The notes: generated by a model not told the origin, from the sequence alone. A stretch of 64,000 nucleotides of DNA from JBBAAP01 sp043808305 (GCA_043808305.1 JAZDFB010000014.1:70727-134726), one strand, 5' to 3'; positions 11,662 through 21,179 are shown, numbered from the stretch's first letter. A program made the numbers and translations.

Positions 11662-12670
11662 GATTTATTCTGTCCTGGGGTAACGGTAATTCTTCCGCTG
11701 CCGTATCCGCACCCAATAAAACTGTTTCGGGCTCGCCGGCTGATTTTGATATCAACCAAAGATTCACCAGGTTAATCAGGAAATGGGCGGTTATCGGCGC
11801 GATGAGGTTATGGCCGGTATAATCATAAAGTCCGCCTAAAATAAATCCCATAACTATTGCGAATATCGTCCAGGGTATCATAGGCCGGGAAACCGGGAAA
11901 TGCATCAGCCCGAATAAAACGCTTGTCAGCGCCAATCCCAGGTGCGGCTGGACCGCCCCGCGGAATATGGTTTCCTCGCCAACGCCGCTGGCCAGCGCGA
12001 TAATAACAACCTCATAGAATTTTAAGCGGCCCAGTATCCGCCGGAATTCTTCTTCCAACCGCTTGAATAAACTGACATTGGAAAGGAGCTGCGTTACGGC
12101 AATGATAACCGCCGCTACCACGGCGCCCAATCCGAAATACACCAGGGAATTACTGCCGGCCCAGAACGATTTAACAAAACTGATGCCGGTGGAGTTCTGG
12201 GTCATCAATATGGCAAAGGCCGCGCCCAGGAAACCGATACCGTAAACAGCCGCCACGAACGGCGCCAGGCTGACGCTTCCGGGTCCGGTGGCGGTTGTTT
12301 CGACCGGGCTGGCTTTAACCGGCCTGAGCCGGGTCATAACCAGCACGGCCGTGATACCGCCCAGGGAGTCAAACAGAAAATCCCATTCGCTCATCTGGCG
12401 GCCGGGGACGAATAACTGGTGCCACTCGTCGCTGAAGGCGTAGATAGCCGCTGATAAAACGCTGATAACCGGGGCCTTGTTCCTGAGAAATCCGCCCGAA
12501 TCGACGCAGGCCCGGTAAACAAGATAAGCCAGCACGGCATATTCGAAGAAATGGGCGATTTTATCAGGCGATATGTCTGGGCTGACCGGCAAGGGCGGGA
12601 GTTGGAAACTGGAAACCAGGAATATCAGGCCGGCGTAGGCGCCCGTCAATAACCAGTAACGGTGTTTCAT
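11654..12670 (-). CDS. VanZ-like domain fused to a CPBP (Rce1-type) intramembrane protease
   Basis: 338 residues, about eight to nine membrane helices. The first ~115 residues are VanZ-like, with FFEYAVLAYL, SDEWHQ (80-85) and FLFDSLGG. After a linker, residues about 215-315 form a CPBP/abortive-infection-type membrane peptidase with the diagnostic EETIFRG (232-238), GLMHF (254-258) and HFLINL (from 296), which supply the catalytic Glu and His residues of this glutamic-type protease family. It starts 4 nt after etfA and is probably the last gene of the etfB-etfA operon. The substrate is unknown. The two domains usually occur as separate proteins. Confidence 0.85.
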   Translation of the reverse strand: MKHRYWLLTGAYAGLIFLVSSFQLPPLPVSPDISPDKIAHFFEYAVLAYLVYRACVDSGGFLRNKAPVISVLSAAIYAFSDEWHQLFVPGRQMSEWDFLFDSLGGITAVLVMTRLRPVKASPVETTATGPGSVSLAPFVAAVYGIGFLGAAFAILMTQNSTGISFVKSFWAGSNSLVYFGLGAVVAAVIIAVTQLLSNVSLFKRLEEEFRRILGRLKFYEVVIIALASGVGEETIFRGAVQPHLGLALTSVLFGLMHFPVSRPMIPWTIFAIVMGFILGGLYDYTGHNLIAPITAHFLINLVNLWLISKSAGEPETVLLGADTAAEELPLPQDRINPT

Positions 12671-12674
12671 CCGG

Positions 12675-13658
12675 TTATTTCTTAATTTTCTTTATTTCCT
12701 GGGTCAGAACCGGGACGACCTCGAACAGGTCGCCCACCACGCCGTAATTAGCCACTTTGAAAATGGGCGCTTCGGGGTCCTTGTTTATGGCTACAATGCA
12801 CTTGGATGACGACATTCCGGCCAGGTGCTGGATGGCGCCGGAGATGCCGCAGGCGATGTAAACAGTCGGGCAGACGGTCTTGCCGGTCTGGCCGACCTGG
12901 TCGTCGTGCGGGCGCCAGCCCGAATCAACCGCGGCGCGGGATGCGCCGACTGCGCCGTTGACGGTCTCGGCCAGCTCTTCTAAAATCTTATAGTTCTCCG
13001 GTCCTTTCATGCCCCGGCCGCCCGAAACGATGATATCCGCCTCGGTCAAGGGCATCTTTTTTCCTTCGGCCTTTACAGCTTCCTTGAAAACCATCCGCCG
13101 GTCATCGGCGCCAAGCGCTACGTCCAGTTTTTCCACCACCGGGCTCTTCGAGTCGTCCGGTCCCGCTGAGGCGGGAAACATCTTGGGCCGGAGCGTTATG
13201 ACAGCCGGAGACTTATTAATTTTTATGGTAACTATCGCTTTGCCCGCGTAAACCGGCCGGCGGACGATGAAGTTGCCCTCGTAAGAAATGCCGATGCAAT
13301 CCTGCGCGGCGCTGGACTGAAAGGCTGACGCAACGCTGCCGCCGAGGTCCTTGCCCACCGGCGTTGCGGACATAAAAACAGCCAGCGGATTGACTTTGGT
13401 TATAGCCTGATTCAAAGCCTTGGTATAAGCCGCCGTGGTGTAAGCCTGGAAATCCTTGCCGTCAACCACGAATACTTTGCTGGCGCCGTAAGCGCCGACG
13501 CCCTTGGCCAGGCCCTCGATTTGATAGCCGACCAATAGCCCGATTACCTCGGACTGGATTTTATCGGCCTGCCGTTTGGCTTCGGATACGGCTTCCAGAG
13601 ATAATTTCTTTATTGCGCCGTTTGAGACTTCGATAAATACTAAAATAGGTTGTGGCAT
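12675..13658 (-). CDS. etfA: Electron transfer flavoprotein alpha subunit
   Basis: 327 residues. The C-terminal FAD-binding domain is typical: GGRGMKGPENYKILEELA, AVDSGW, QVGQTGKTVCP and CGISGAIQH. It pairs with EtfB, encoded 23 nt upstream, to carry electrons from acyl-CoA or other flavin dehydrogenases toward the quinone pool. No dehydrogenase or ETF:quinone oxidoreductase gene is in the window, so the partner is unknown; the crotonase at 55.7 kb suggests fatty-acid or amino-acid oxidation. The start is set by GGAGG before ATG. The segment FPASAGP is encoded by a CCCGC-N4-GCGGG palindrome. Confidence 0.95.
   Translation of the reverse strand: MPQPILVFIEVSNGAIKKLSLEAVSEAKRQADKIQSEVIGLLVGYQIEGLAKGVGAYGASKVFVVDGKDFQAYTTAAYTKALNQAITKVNPLAVFMSATPVGKDLGGSVASAFQSSAAQDCIGISYEGNFIVRRPVYAGKAIVTIKINKSPAVITLRPKMFPASAGPDDSKSPVVEKLDVALGADDRRMVFKEAVKAEGKKMPLTEADIIVSGGRGMKGPENYKILEELAETVNGAVGASRAAVDSGWRPHDDQVGQTGKTVCPTVYIACGISGAIQHLAGMSSSKCIVAINKDPEAPIFKVANYGVVGDLFEVVPVLTQEIKKIKK
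13162..13175. repeat. Palindrome inside etfA
   Basis: CCCGC-TGAG-GCGGG within the coding region. It resembles the intergenic palindromes (compare 29920-29945) and encodes part of a loop between conserved blocks. Insertion is less clear here than in ksgA and pyrF. Confidence 0.4.
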
Positions 13659-13681
13659 AATAGACCTCCGCTAACAAATAT

Positions 13682-14440
13682 TTATATTACTTTCGCTTCT
13701 TGATTAAGCAGTTTGACCAGTTCCGGAACGGCCTCGGCGCCCTTGCCGACGATGCGCCCGGCCGGGCGGCTGGGCGGATATTCCATTTTTATTACTTCTA
13801 ATGCCGGCGGAACGCTTATGGCGGCGTCCTTTTCTTCCAGCGGTTTCTTCTTGGCGGACATGATTCCTTTAAGCGATGGGTAACGCGGCTCGTTCAGCCC
13901 TTTCTGCGCCGTGAATACGGCCGGCAGAGTCACCTCTAACACCTCGGAGCCGCCTTCTATCTCGCGGTGCGCCGTGGCCTTGGCGCCGGACAGCTCTAAC
14001 TTGATTATCAGGCTGGCAAACGGGATATTGAGCAGCTGGGCCAGGATTGCTGGGACCTGAGCGTTATCATCGTCTACCGCCTGCTTGCCGGCCAGGATGA
14101 TATTATACGGCATCTGTTTTATCTGATTTGCCAGGGCTGAAGCAATTATAAACGGGTCGGTCATGAACTGGGCCGGCGATTTGAGAAGCACGGCCTTGTC
14201 CGCACCCATAGCCAGGCAGGTCCGTAAAGTCGTGGCCGCTTCGGCCGGGCCGACCGTAATGACCGTAACCTCGCCGGCGCCCAGTTTTTCTTTTATGCGC
14301 AGTCCTTCCTCCAGGGCGATTTCGTCAAACGGACTCAAAATATACTCCACGCCCGTCGTGTCCAGTGATTTGCCGTCCGCCGCGACACGAACATTAGTCT
14401 CTGTGCTCGGCACGCGCTTGATGCATACGATGATGTTCAT
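13682..14440 (-). CDS. etfB: Electron transfer flavoprotein beta subunit
   Basis: 252 residues. The N-terminus MNIIVCIKRVP, the block SPFDEIALEEGLRIKE and the AMP-binding segment GADKAVLL are typical of EtfB, the AMP-containing partner of EtfA. The start is placed at 14440 because GGAGATAAAT directly precedes this ATG. The TTG six codons upstream (14458) would lie before the ribosome site. It is the first gene of an etfB-etfA-VanZ/CPBP operon, divergent from the thymidylate synthase gene. Confidence 0.95.
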   Translation of the reverse strand: MNIIVCIKRVPSTETNVRVAADGKSLDTTGVEYILSPFDEIALEEGLRIKEKLGAGEVTVITVGPAEAATTLRTCLAMGADKAVLLKSPAQFMTDPFIIASALANQIKQMPYNIILAGKQAVDDDNAQVPAILAQLLNIPFASLIIKLELSGAKATAHREIEGGSEVLEVTLPAVFTAQKGLNEPRYPSLKGIMSAKKKPLEEKDAAISVPPALEVIKMEYPPSRPAGRIVGKGAEAVPELVKLLNQEAKVI

Positions 14441-14589
14441 ATTTATCTCCTTTTTCAACCGTTAATAAGAACCTTTAAAATATTAAACAATCTGATTATT
14501 TCAAGAAATACCGAACTAAAAACTAACCGCTTAATGCTTGACCCGGCCGGAGATACGTGGTAAATGTTATTTTTAAGAGGAGTATTCGG

Positions 14590-15348
14590 ATGACAGAATC
14601 AAAAGGGCTGACGCCGGTATACATTGAGGCGTTTAATCTGGATGACGCCTGGTTCCAGTGCCTGAGCAAAATACTCGACTTCGGCCACACCTACACCATA
14701 ACCCGCGGCAGTTTCCAGGGCCAGCGCCGGCTGGAGTTCGATTACGTGGCGGTTCAGATAAAAAAACCCGGCCAGCGTCCGATTATCCCGATGATGCCCG
14801 AGGGCTCATCCATTCCGGCGCCCACCTCCATGGAATACGTGGAACAATATATGAACTATTTGCTGACCGGAGTCAAGCAGGCCGGCGAAGATTACACCTA
14901 TGGCGAGCGGCTGGTCGACCCCAGAGTTAAAGTGCCCGGCACCCAGGATGCGGCCAATATGTTCAAAGAAATGCCGCTTGACGTTAACCAGATAGAAGAA
15001 GTCATAAAGATGTACAAGAAAGACGGCCACGGTACCAATCAGGCTACTATGGAAATCGGCATGCCGTCCGACATTAAATTAGTCGACCCGCCCTGCCTGC
15101 GGATTATTGACACCCGGATCCGTTACGGCAAGCTGCATTTTATGCTATACTTCCGTTCCTGGGATTTATGGGCCGGGTTTCCGTCTAATCTGGCCGGGTT
15201 GCAGCTGTTGAAAGAATATATGGCCGGCGAAATCGGCGTTGAAGACGGCGAAATAATCGCCGCCAGCAAAGGCATGCACCTCTACGAATATACCTGGGAA
15301 ATTGCCCGGATGCGCACCCAAAAGACATCATCCGTCTCGGATAAATAA
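14590..15348 (+). CDS. Thymidylate synthase, archaeal-type ThyA-like
   Basis: 252 residues. Although the N-terminus is unlike bacterial ThyA, the active-site residues line up with exact family spacing: Cys169 in DPPC, Arg189-Ser190-Trp-Asp192, Asn200, His230 and Tyr232. In E. coli ThyA the equivalents are C146, R166-S167-x-D169, N177, H207 and Y209, with the same intervals. It should methylate dUMP with methylene-tetrahydrofolate; dCMP hydroxymethylation is a lesser alternative, but the Asn at the dUMP-recognition position favours dUMP. The start is set by GAGGAG before ATG 14590; the upstream ATG at 14557 lacks a site. Confidence 0.85.
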   Translation: MTESKGLTPVYIEAFNLDDAWFQCLSKILDFGHTYTITRGSFQGQRRLEFDYVAVQIKKPGQRPIIPMMPEGSSIPAPTSMEYVEQYMNYLLTGVKQAGEDYTYGERLVDPRVKVPGTQDAANMFKEMPLDVNQIEEVIKMYKKDGHGTNQATMEIGMPSDIKLVDPPCLRIIDTRIRYGKLHFMLYFRSWDLWAGFPSNLAGLQLLKEYMAGEIGVEDGEIIAASKGMHLYEYTWEIARMRTQKTSSVSDK

Positions 15349-15359
15349 GGAAGATTCAT

Positions 15360-16331
15360 ATGAAGAAAACGAGAATTGTTTTAATGATGCTGAGTATTAT
15401 AGCGGTTTTTGCCTTAAGCTGCCAATCCTGGCCGAAGAATTTACAGCCGCTGTATTATTTAAAGAAACCGTCTATTATAGTTTATCTGGACCCCGAAACT
15501 AATTGCGCGAATTATAAGACATTTTCCGTCGTGCCGTATTCCGTGATTAACAAGGAACCCAAACAGGAATCCATAGCCGAGAAACAAATAATGTTTTTTA
15601 TACGCAACCAATTGGAATCAAGGAATTATCAATTCGTAAGTTATGATGAAACTCCGGATTTTGTTATTACGGTGAATTACGACTGTAAATATAATCAGCA
15701 GTATATTCCGCCGGAACGGGTGACCATGCCCAAATATATACCCGGCCAAACAATAACCAGCTATATGACCACTACGCACAGCGGTGATGCCAGGTTGTGG
15801 GGTAATTACACCTCCACTACCGCGATTTCAACTGAAATACCGGGCAAATGGATAGAAGAAACATATACCCGCCCCGGATATACCGTGGGTTATTATTACC
15901 CTTCTGCGACTATGACCGCCTGCGAAAAAGCGGGCAGCAAAGAAATATGGAAAGCCTCCGGCAACGCCATATCCAACTATGAGGATTTCCGCATCTCCGG
16001 ACAGCTTCTTTTATCAGGCATGTTAAACAAATTCCCGATATGCAATAATACCGCAACGAATTATACGGATGAGCGGTTAAAACTTACATACATAATAGCT
16101 ACCGTGGACGGCAACAACTATTATCCGACGATTTGGCGGCCCGACGACGAGACGGCGGCGCCCAACAAGGATTTCAAGATGGGCGATATGATTTATTCTA
16201 TTAACGACGAGCCGACCGTAAATAAAACATATTCACAAATAAGAAAAATGCTCAGCGGGCTAAAAGGGACCGAATTAAGCATCAAATTCCGGCGGGATTT
16301 TAAGCCGGAAGAAATCAAGCTCAAAATATAG
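15360..16331 (+). CDS. Lipoprotein with C-terminal PDZ-like domain
   Basis: 323 residues. The signal peptide ends in FALSC (Cys21), a good lipobox. The N-terminal part (about 35-130: YLDPETNCANYKTFSV, FFIRNQLESRNY, PDFVITVNYDC) resembles DUF4136-type lipoproteins. The central part is rich in Tyr and Thr. The last ~90 residues look like a PDZ domain: FKMGDMIYSINDEPT then IRKMLSGLKGTELSIKF. It lies 11 nt after the thymidylate synthase gene and may be co-transcribed, with no obvious functional link. Function unknown. Confidence 0.75.
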   Translation: MKKTRIVLMMLSIIAVFALSCQSWPKNLQPLYYLKKPSIIVYLDPETNCANYKTFSVVPYSVINKEPKQESIAEKQIMFFIRNQLESRNYQFVSYDETPDFVITVNYDCKYNQQYIPPERVTMPKYIPGQTITSYMTTTHSGDARLWGNYTSTTAISTEIPGKWIEETYTRPGYTVGYYYPSATMTACEKAGSKEIWKASGNAISNYEDFRISGQLLLSGMLNKFPICNNTATNYTDERLKLTYIIATVDGNNYYPTIWRPDDETAAPNKDFKMGDMIYSINDEPTVNKTYSQIRKMLSGLKGTELSIKFRRDFKPEEIKLKI

Positions 16332-16359
16332 TTATTTTCTTGCCGGCAAACATAATAAA

Positions 16360-16662
16360 ATGAATAAAATATCTGTAGGTATCATTGCCGGGCTGGTTTT
16401 TGGGGTTGCCGATGTGCTGATAATGATACCGCTCAAATACGAAAACCGCAGGAAAAGACTGGAAGCTATGGCCGGGGCTTTCCTGGAACGGGTCATGACC
16501 GGATTCTTGATACCAAACGTAGATTTGCACATGAACCCGGCATTAAGCGGCGCGATACTCGGGTTGGGGCTGAGCCTGCCCACCGCTATTATAACCCGGG
16601 TCTATGCCCCGATAATCGGCATCGGCGTCGTCGGCAGCGCAATCATAGGTTTTGTTGTTTAG
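16360..16662 (+). CDS. Small two-helix membrane protein
   Basis: 100 residues, with a hydrophobic N-terminal segment (about 5-22), a charged middle (KYENRRKRLE) and a C-terminal Gly-rich hydrophobic hairpin (about 60-100). It probably inserts in the inner membrane. It lies 28 nt after the PDZ lipoprotein and may be in the same transcript. No family recognised. Confidence 0.6.
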   Translation: MNKISVGIIAGLVFGVADVLIMIPLKYENRRKRLEAMAGAFLERVMTGFLIPNVDLHMNPALSGAILGLGLSLPTAIITRVYAPIIGIGVVGSAIIGFVV

Positions 16663-16757
16663 AGCCCTTCTAATAGAGGGCTTATCCCTGCGTTTGCCGC
16701 ATGGGATGGCCGGGACAGTTCAAGTAAAACAAATTACCGGCATTTATCCTGACCATT

Positions 16758-17657
16758 ATGGAAAAACAGAAACAAGCGTATCTTTATGCAACGACCGTCG
16801 TATTATTGTGGGTAACAGTCGCCTCCGCCTTTAAAATATCGTTAAGATACCTGAATTTTCTCCAGTTATTATTATACGCTTCTCTTACCTCAGTTTTTGT
16901 TCTTTTTCTTATTATATTGGTTCAAAATAAGTGGGCATTGCTCAAAAGTTGCTCAAAGAACGACTATTTACATTCAGCCTTGCTTGGCTTTTTGAACCCA
17001 TTCCTGTATTATGTAATACTGTTCAAGGCTTATGAACTGCTTCCGGTCCAACAGGCCCAACCTTTGAACCAGACCTGGATAATAGTGCTTTCATTATTAT
17101 CAATAGTTATCCTCAAGCAAAAGATTGGGGTTAAGCATATCCTGGCAATCATTATCAGTTTCATAGGTGTTCTTATTATCTCAACGCAGGGGAAAATCGC
17201 AGGTTGCCATTTCAGCAGTTCCCGGGGCGTAATGCTGGCACTGGCCAGCGCCTTTATCTGGGCGTTGTTCTGGATTTATAACATCAAAGATAAGCGCGAC
17301 GAGACAATAAAACTCTTCTTGAATTTCGTATTTGGCTTTATTTTCGTCCTGATTGCCTGCCTTGTATCCTCCCGGATGGCAAAGCCGTCACTGGCTGGGC
17401 TTATCGGCGCGGTTTATGTCGGAGTTTTTGAGATGGGGGTTACTTTCGTGCTCTGGCTCAAGGCATTGCAGTTATCAAAAACAACCGCTCAGGTCAGCAA
17501 TCTGATATATCTTGTGCCGTTTTTATCGCTGATTGTGATAAACTTTGTATTAGGAGAAAAGATTTTATTTTCAACAGTTATCGGTTTATTTCTCATTATG
17601 GGCGGCATAATAATCCAGCAACAAAACTCATCAGGGAATCCGGCAGCGCAACAGTAA
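16758..17657 (+). CDS. EamA/DMT-superfamily transporter
   Basis: 299 residues, ten predicted membrane helices in two five-helix EamA repeats (about 8-142 and 155-290). Family signs are the helix-4 region LLPVQQAQPLNQTW, the second-repeat equivalent LSKTTAQVSNLIYLVPFLS, and EKILFSTVIGLFLIMGGI near the end. These inner-membrane carriers export or import metabolites; the substrate cannot be read from sequence. No ribosome site or promoter is obvious. Confidence 0.9.
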   Translation: MEKQKQAYLYATTVVLLWVTVASAFKISLRYLNFLQLLLYASLTSVFVLFLIILVQNKWALLKSCSKNDYLHSALLGFLNPFLYYVILFKAYELLPVQQAQPLNQTWIIVLSLLSIVILKQKIGVKHILAIIISFIGVLIISTQGKIAGCHFSSSRGVMLALASAFIWALFWIYNIKDKRDETIKLFLNFVFGFIFVLIACLVSSRMAKPSLAGLIGAVYVGVFEMGVTFVLWLKALQLSKTTAQVSNLIYLVPFLSLIVINFVLGEKILFSTVIGLFLIMGGIIIQQQNSSGNPAAQQ

Positions 17658-17736
17658 CAGGACTAATATTCGCACCAGAGATTATGGTTTAGTTCCGATA
17701 GAAACTCCGATAAATACTACATACGCCCCAGATTCC

Positions 17737-17765
17737 TTGACATTTTTCGCCAAATCAAATAAACT
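17737..17765 (+). promoter_or_regulatory. Promoter for the TPR lipoprotein
   Basis: TTGACA at 17737-17742 and TAAACT at 17760-17765, spacer 17 bp. The predicted start near 17772 lies after the ATG at 17769, supporting the later start at 17790. Confidence 0.5.
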
Positions 17766-17789
17766 TGGATGCAATTAAGGAGGTGTCCC

Positions 17790-19886
17790 ATGAATATTTC
17801 TGCCAAGGCGCTGATAGTTCTGATACTTATGGCAATAGTTCCCGCCTGTTCCAGCACGAACGAAAATAATTTTGCAAAGACGAGAGCGGATTATATAAAA
17901 GCGTATTATAATTCAGCTATAACTAAATCTGAATCGGGTGATTATACAGGCGCCATAGAGGATTACACTAAAGCCATAGAAATAGACCCAAAACTTGCCA
18001 AAGCATACTATAATCGCGGTGCGGCTAAAGAAAAAACAGCCGATTATAAAGGGGCAAAAGAGGATTTGCTTAAAACTCTTGAGCTTTACCCGGACTATAA
18101 ATCTGAAATATACCCAAAGCTTGAAGAGATAAACAAGAAACTCGCCAAGCAACAGACCGGCGCCAATCCGGAAGCATATTATAATTCAGCCGGGGAAAAA
18201 TATAAAGCAGGTGATTATACAGGGGCCATAGAGGATTTTACCAGGGCCATAGAGATCGACCCCAAATATGCCGGCGCATACTGCTGCCGCGGAAATGCCT
18301 ATAAGAATAATGGCAAGTTAGATAAGGCGATAGCGGACTATAATGAGGCCATCAGGCTGAACCCGAAATACGCCGAGGCATACAACAACCGCGGTGAGAC
18401 CAAGATTGTATCTGGTGATTATCAAGGCGCCGTAGAGGATTATACCAAGGCCATAGAAATAGATTCAAAACGCGCCAAAACATATTACAATCGCGGTATG
18501 GCTAAATATGGGAAAGATAATAAAGGCGCCGTAGAGGATTTTACCAGGGCCATAGAAATAGACCCAAAGGATGCTACCGCATACTATAAGCGTGGCTTAG
18601 CCAAGTTTGAAACAGGCGATAATAAAGGGGCCATAGAGGATTGCACCAAGGCTATAGAAATAGACCCGAAATATGCCTATGCCTACGGAAGCCGCGGCGA
18701 GGTTAAGGTTGTGACAGGTGATAATAAAGGCGCCATAGAGGATTTTACCAGGGCTATAGAAATAGACCCAAAATATGCCTCAGCATACTCCTTTCGCAGT
18801 ATGGCTAAGTTTAACACAAGCGATTATAAAGGGGCAAAAGAGGATTTGCTTAAAATCATTGAACTTGACCCGAAACTCAAATCCCAAATAGAATTTGAGA
18901 TTAACGAGATAAACAAGAAACTCGCCGAGCAGGAAAAACAGGACGTTGCTAACAAAACAAAATCCGAATCCGGTGATCGTACGAAAGAGGCCAAGGCAAC
19001 GGAGGAAAGCCCGAAAGACTCCAACGCTTACAACAATCAAGGGGTAGCTAAAGCCGGCAAGGGGAATTATAAAGGCGCCATAGAGGATTTTACCAAGGCC
19101 ATAGAAATAAAACCGACAAATACCACAGCATACGTTAATCGTGCTTTGTATAAGGAGAAATCAGGTGATTTTAAAGGGGCAAAAGAGGACCTGCTTAAAG
19201 CGGTTGAATTTGACCCAAGTCTTAAAGCTGAGATGGGTCCAAAAATTAACGATATAAACAATAAAATCATCGAGCAAGAAAAGCAGAACAGCGCTAACTT
19301 ACAAGTATATTGTAAATCGGCTGAAACCAAATGTTCATTGCGTGACTATACCGGCGCCATAGAGGATTATACCAAGGCCATAGAAATAGATCCAAAAAAT
19401 GTCGAGGCGTACTACACTCGCGGCACTATTTATTATTATTTAGGCGAGGTAGACAAGGCTATTGCAGATTATGATAAGGTAATCAAGATCAACTCCAAAT
19501 ATGCCAATGCGTACTATAACCGCGGCATTGCCCTTGTTAAAAAAGGCGAGGTAGATAAGGCAATTGCAGATTATGATAAGGCAATTCTGTTGAATCCAAA
19601 ATTTGCCGATGCATACAACAACCGTGGAACTATCTATTATAATAAAGGCGAGTTAGATAAGGCAATAGCAGATTATAATGAGGTAATCAGCATTAACCCA
19701 AACAATGCCGAGACATACTACAACCGCGGTTTGGCGAAGTATTATACAAGTGATTTTAAAGGGGCGAAAGAGGACCTGCTTAAAGCGGTTGAACTTGACC
19801 CGAGTCTTAAATCCAAAATAGACCCCAAAATTGACGAGATAAACAAGAAACTCGCCGCACAAAAAAAGCAGGGCAGCGCTAAATAG
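17790..19886 (+). CDS. TPR-repeat lipoprotein (about 16 repeats)
   Basis: 698 residues. AAGGAGGTG before ATG 17790 fixes the start. The signal peptide ends in VPAC, a plausible lipobox. The rest is about 16 TPR units, many with the core YTKAIEIDPK and AYYNRG. Four units deviate to GAKEDLLK and are followed by INKKLA linkers, dividing the protein into blocks. Several units are almost identical at DNA level (for example around 18220, 18530 and 18730), so the array has expanded recently. TPR solenoids bind proteins; this one is probably anchored on a membrane surface. No enzyme domain is present. Confidence 0.9.
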   Translation: MNISAKALIVLILMAIVPACSSTNENNFAKTRADYIKAYYNSAITKSESGDYTGAIEDYTKAIEIDPKLAKAYYNRGAAKEKTADYKGAKEDLLKTLELYPDYKSEIYPKLEEINKKLAKQQTGANPEAYYNSAGEKYKAGDYTGAIEDFTRAIEIDPKYAGAYCCRGNAYKNNGKLDKAIADYNEAIRLNPKYAEAYNNRGETKIVSGDYQGAVEDYTKAIEIDSKRAKTYYNRGMAKYGKDNKGAVEDFTRAIEIDPKDATAYYKRGLAKFETGDNKGAIEDCTKAIEIDPKYAYAYGSRGEVKVVTGDNKGAIEDFTRAIEIDPKYASAYSFRSMAKFNTSDYKGAKEDLLKIIELDPKLKSQIEFEINEINKKLAEQEKQDVANKTKSESGDRTKEAKATEESPKDSNAYNNQGVAKAGKGNYKGAIEDFTKAIEIKPTNTTAYVNRALYKEKSGDFKGAKEDLLKAVEFDPSLKAEMGPKINDINNKIIEQEKQNSANLQVYCKSAETKCSLRDYTGAIEDYTKAIEIDPKNVEAYYTRGTIYYYLGEVDKAIADYDKVIKINSKYANAYYNRGIALVKKGEVDKAIADYDKAILLNPKFADAYNNRGTIYYNKGELDKAIADYNEVISINPNNAETYYNRGLAKYYTSDFKGAKEDLLKAVELDPSLKSKIDPKIDEINKKLAAQKKQGSAK

Positions 19887-20062
19887 ACTAGAAGCGGGTT
19901 CATAAGGTACAACCTGTAGTTGCCCGATTCATCGGGCTCAATAAATTGAGCAACTACAAGACAGTGTTATCAGCATCTACATACTTATGAAACCACTTGT
20001 ACACCACCCTAATCTGCTTAGTCTCGCGGATAAGATAATCCAAGCCGAACAGTCCTATTCCT

Positions 20063-21178
20063 TCAGCTCTTGTTCGTTCGGCCGGTGTATTCGAGGAACG
20101 TGACTATCAGGAGCAACAGAACTACCTGGGCGAAAATAATCAATGGGCCGATATAACCGCTGGCTGATTTGATGTGGTAAAGCAATACTGCCGAAAGGCC
20201 GGTGCAGAATGTCAGGAAATATATGAACATCACGGCATGGGGAACGGTCATGCCTAACGCTACCAGCCGGTGAGCGAAGTGGTTCATGTCGCCTTTGAAT
20301 ATCGGTTTCCGGTTCCGTAACCGGATTATGACCACGGCCATGGTATCAAAGACCGGGATGGCCACGACCAACAAAGGCGTGAAAATGGAGTAAAGCGGGT
20401 AAGATTCCTTATAGAAGGTAAACAGCACGGTCAGAATGGCAATAAGATACCCGATAAATAGGCTGCCGGCATCGCCCATAAATATCCGGGCCGGGTGGAA
20501 GTTAAACAATACGAAAGCAACGCAGGCGCCGGCGATGGCGGCCAGGAATGAGGCGATGAAATCTTGCCCGGTTTGGAGCGCGACGACCAAAAATATGCCT
20601 GCGACGATAGCCGAGATGCCGCCGCTCAGACCATCCATATGGTCCAGCAGATTGAATGAGTTGGTAACAATAACCAGCCAGCCGACAGTAATGGCACCGG
20701 AGATTATCCGGCCGGCGATGCCGTATTTGTCCAGGAAAAGAGAGAAAGACAGCCCGTTTACCACCAGGAAGGTTAGGATGATAATTTGGAATAACAGCTT
20801 GGTTCGTGCCGAGAGGGCTTTCATATCGTCATAAAGCCCCAGGAAAAACATAGCTGTGCCGGCCAGGAATATTACGGATAGGAGCGGCAACATCTTGAAC
20901 ACCCCGGGCAGATAGTTGTATACCTCGGAGGGCAGCCAGCTGACCGGCTGTCCGCGTTTTTCCAGATAGTAGGCGCTGCCAATAGCCAGGATGAATGTTA
21001 TCAGGACGCCCAGGAACAGGGCGATGCCGCCGCCCAGCGGCATCGGCGTTTTGTGGACCTTGCGTTCGCCGGGCTCGTCAACAAACCCAATGGTCAGCGA
21101 TATCTTGCGCACGAGCGGCACCAGTCCCAGCGTTAATGCAAATGCCGTGATACACGTTATCAGAACGACTAAATTCAT
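20063..21178 (-). CDS. WecA/MraY-family undecaprenyl-phosphate sugar-phosphate transferase
   Basis: 371 residues, about 11 membrane helices. Diagnostic cytoplasmic motifs: FLGLYDDMKALSARTK with the Asp pair 117-118, NLLDHMDG (176-183), HPARIFMGDAGSLFIGY and MNHFAHRLVALGM. The PARIFMGDAGSLFIGY block and the late HRL motif fit the WecA/TagO/WbcO branch better than MraY. It should transfer an N-acetylhexosamine-1-phosphate from UDP-sugar to undecaprenyl phosphate and start a cell-surface glycan. It begins 1 nt after pyrF, as the third gene of hflX-pyrF-this gene. Sugar specificity is unknown. Confidence 0.9.
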   Translation of the reverse strand: MNLVVLITCITAFALTLGLVPLVRKISLTIGFVDEPGERKVHKTPMPLGGGIALFLGVLITFILAIGSAYYLEKRGQPVSWLPSEVYNYLPGVFKMLPLLSVIFLAGTAMFFLGLYDDMKALSARTKLLFQIIILTFLVVNGLSFSLFLDKYGIAGRIISGAITVGWLVIVTNSFNLLDHMDGLSGGISAIVAGIFLVVALQTGQDFIASFLAAIAGACVAFVLFNFHPARIFMGDAGSLFIGYLIAILTVLFTFYKESYPLYSIFTPLLVVAIPVFDTMAVVIIRLRNRKPIFKGDMNHFAHRLVALGMTVPHAVMFIYFLTFCTGLSAVLLYHIKSASGYIGPLIIFAQVVLLLLIVTFLEYTGRTNKS

Positions 21179-21179
21179 A

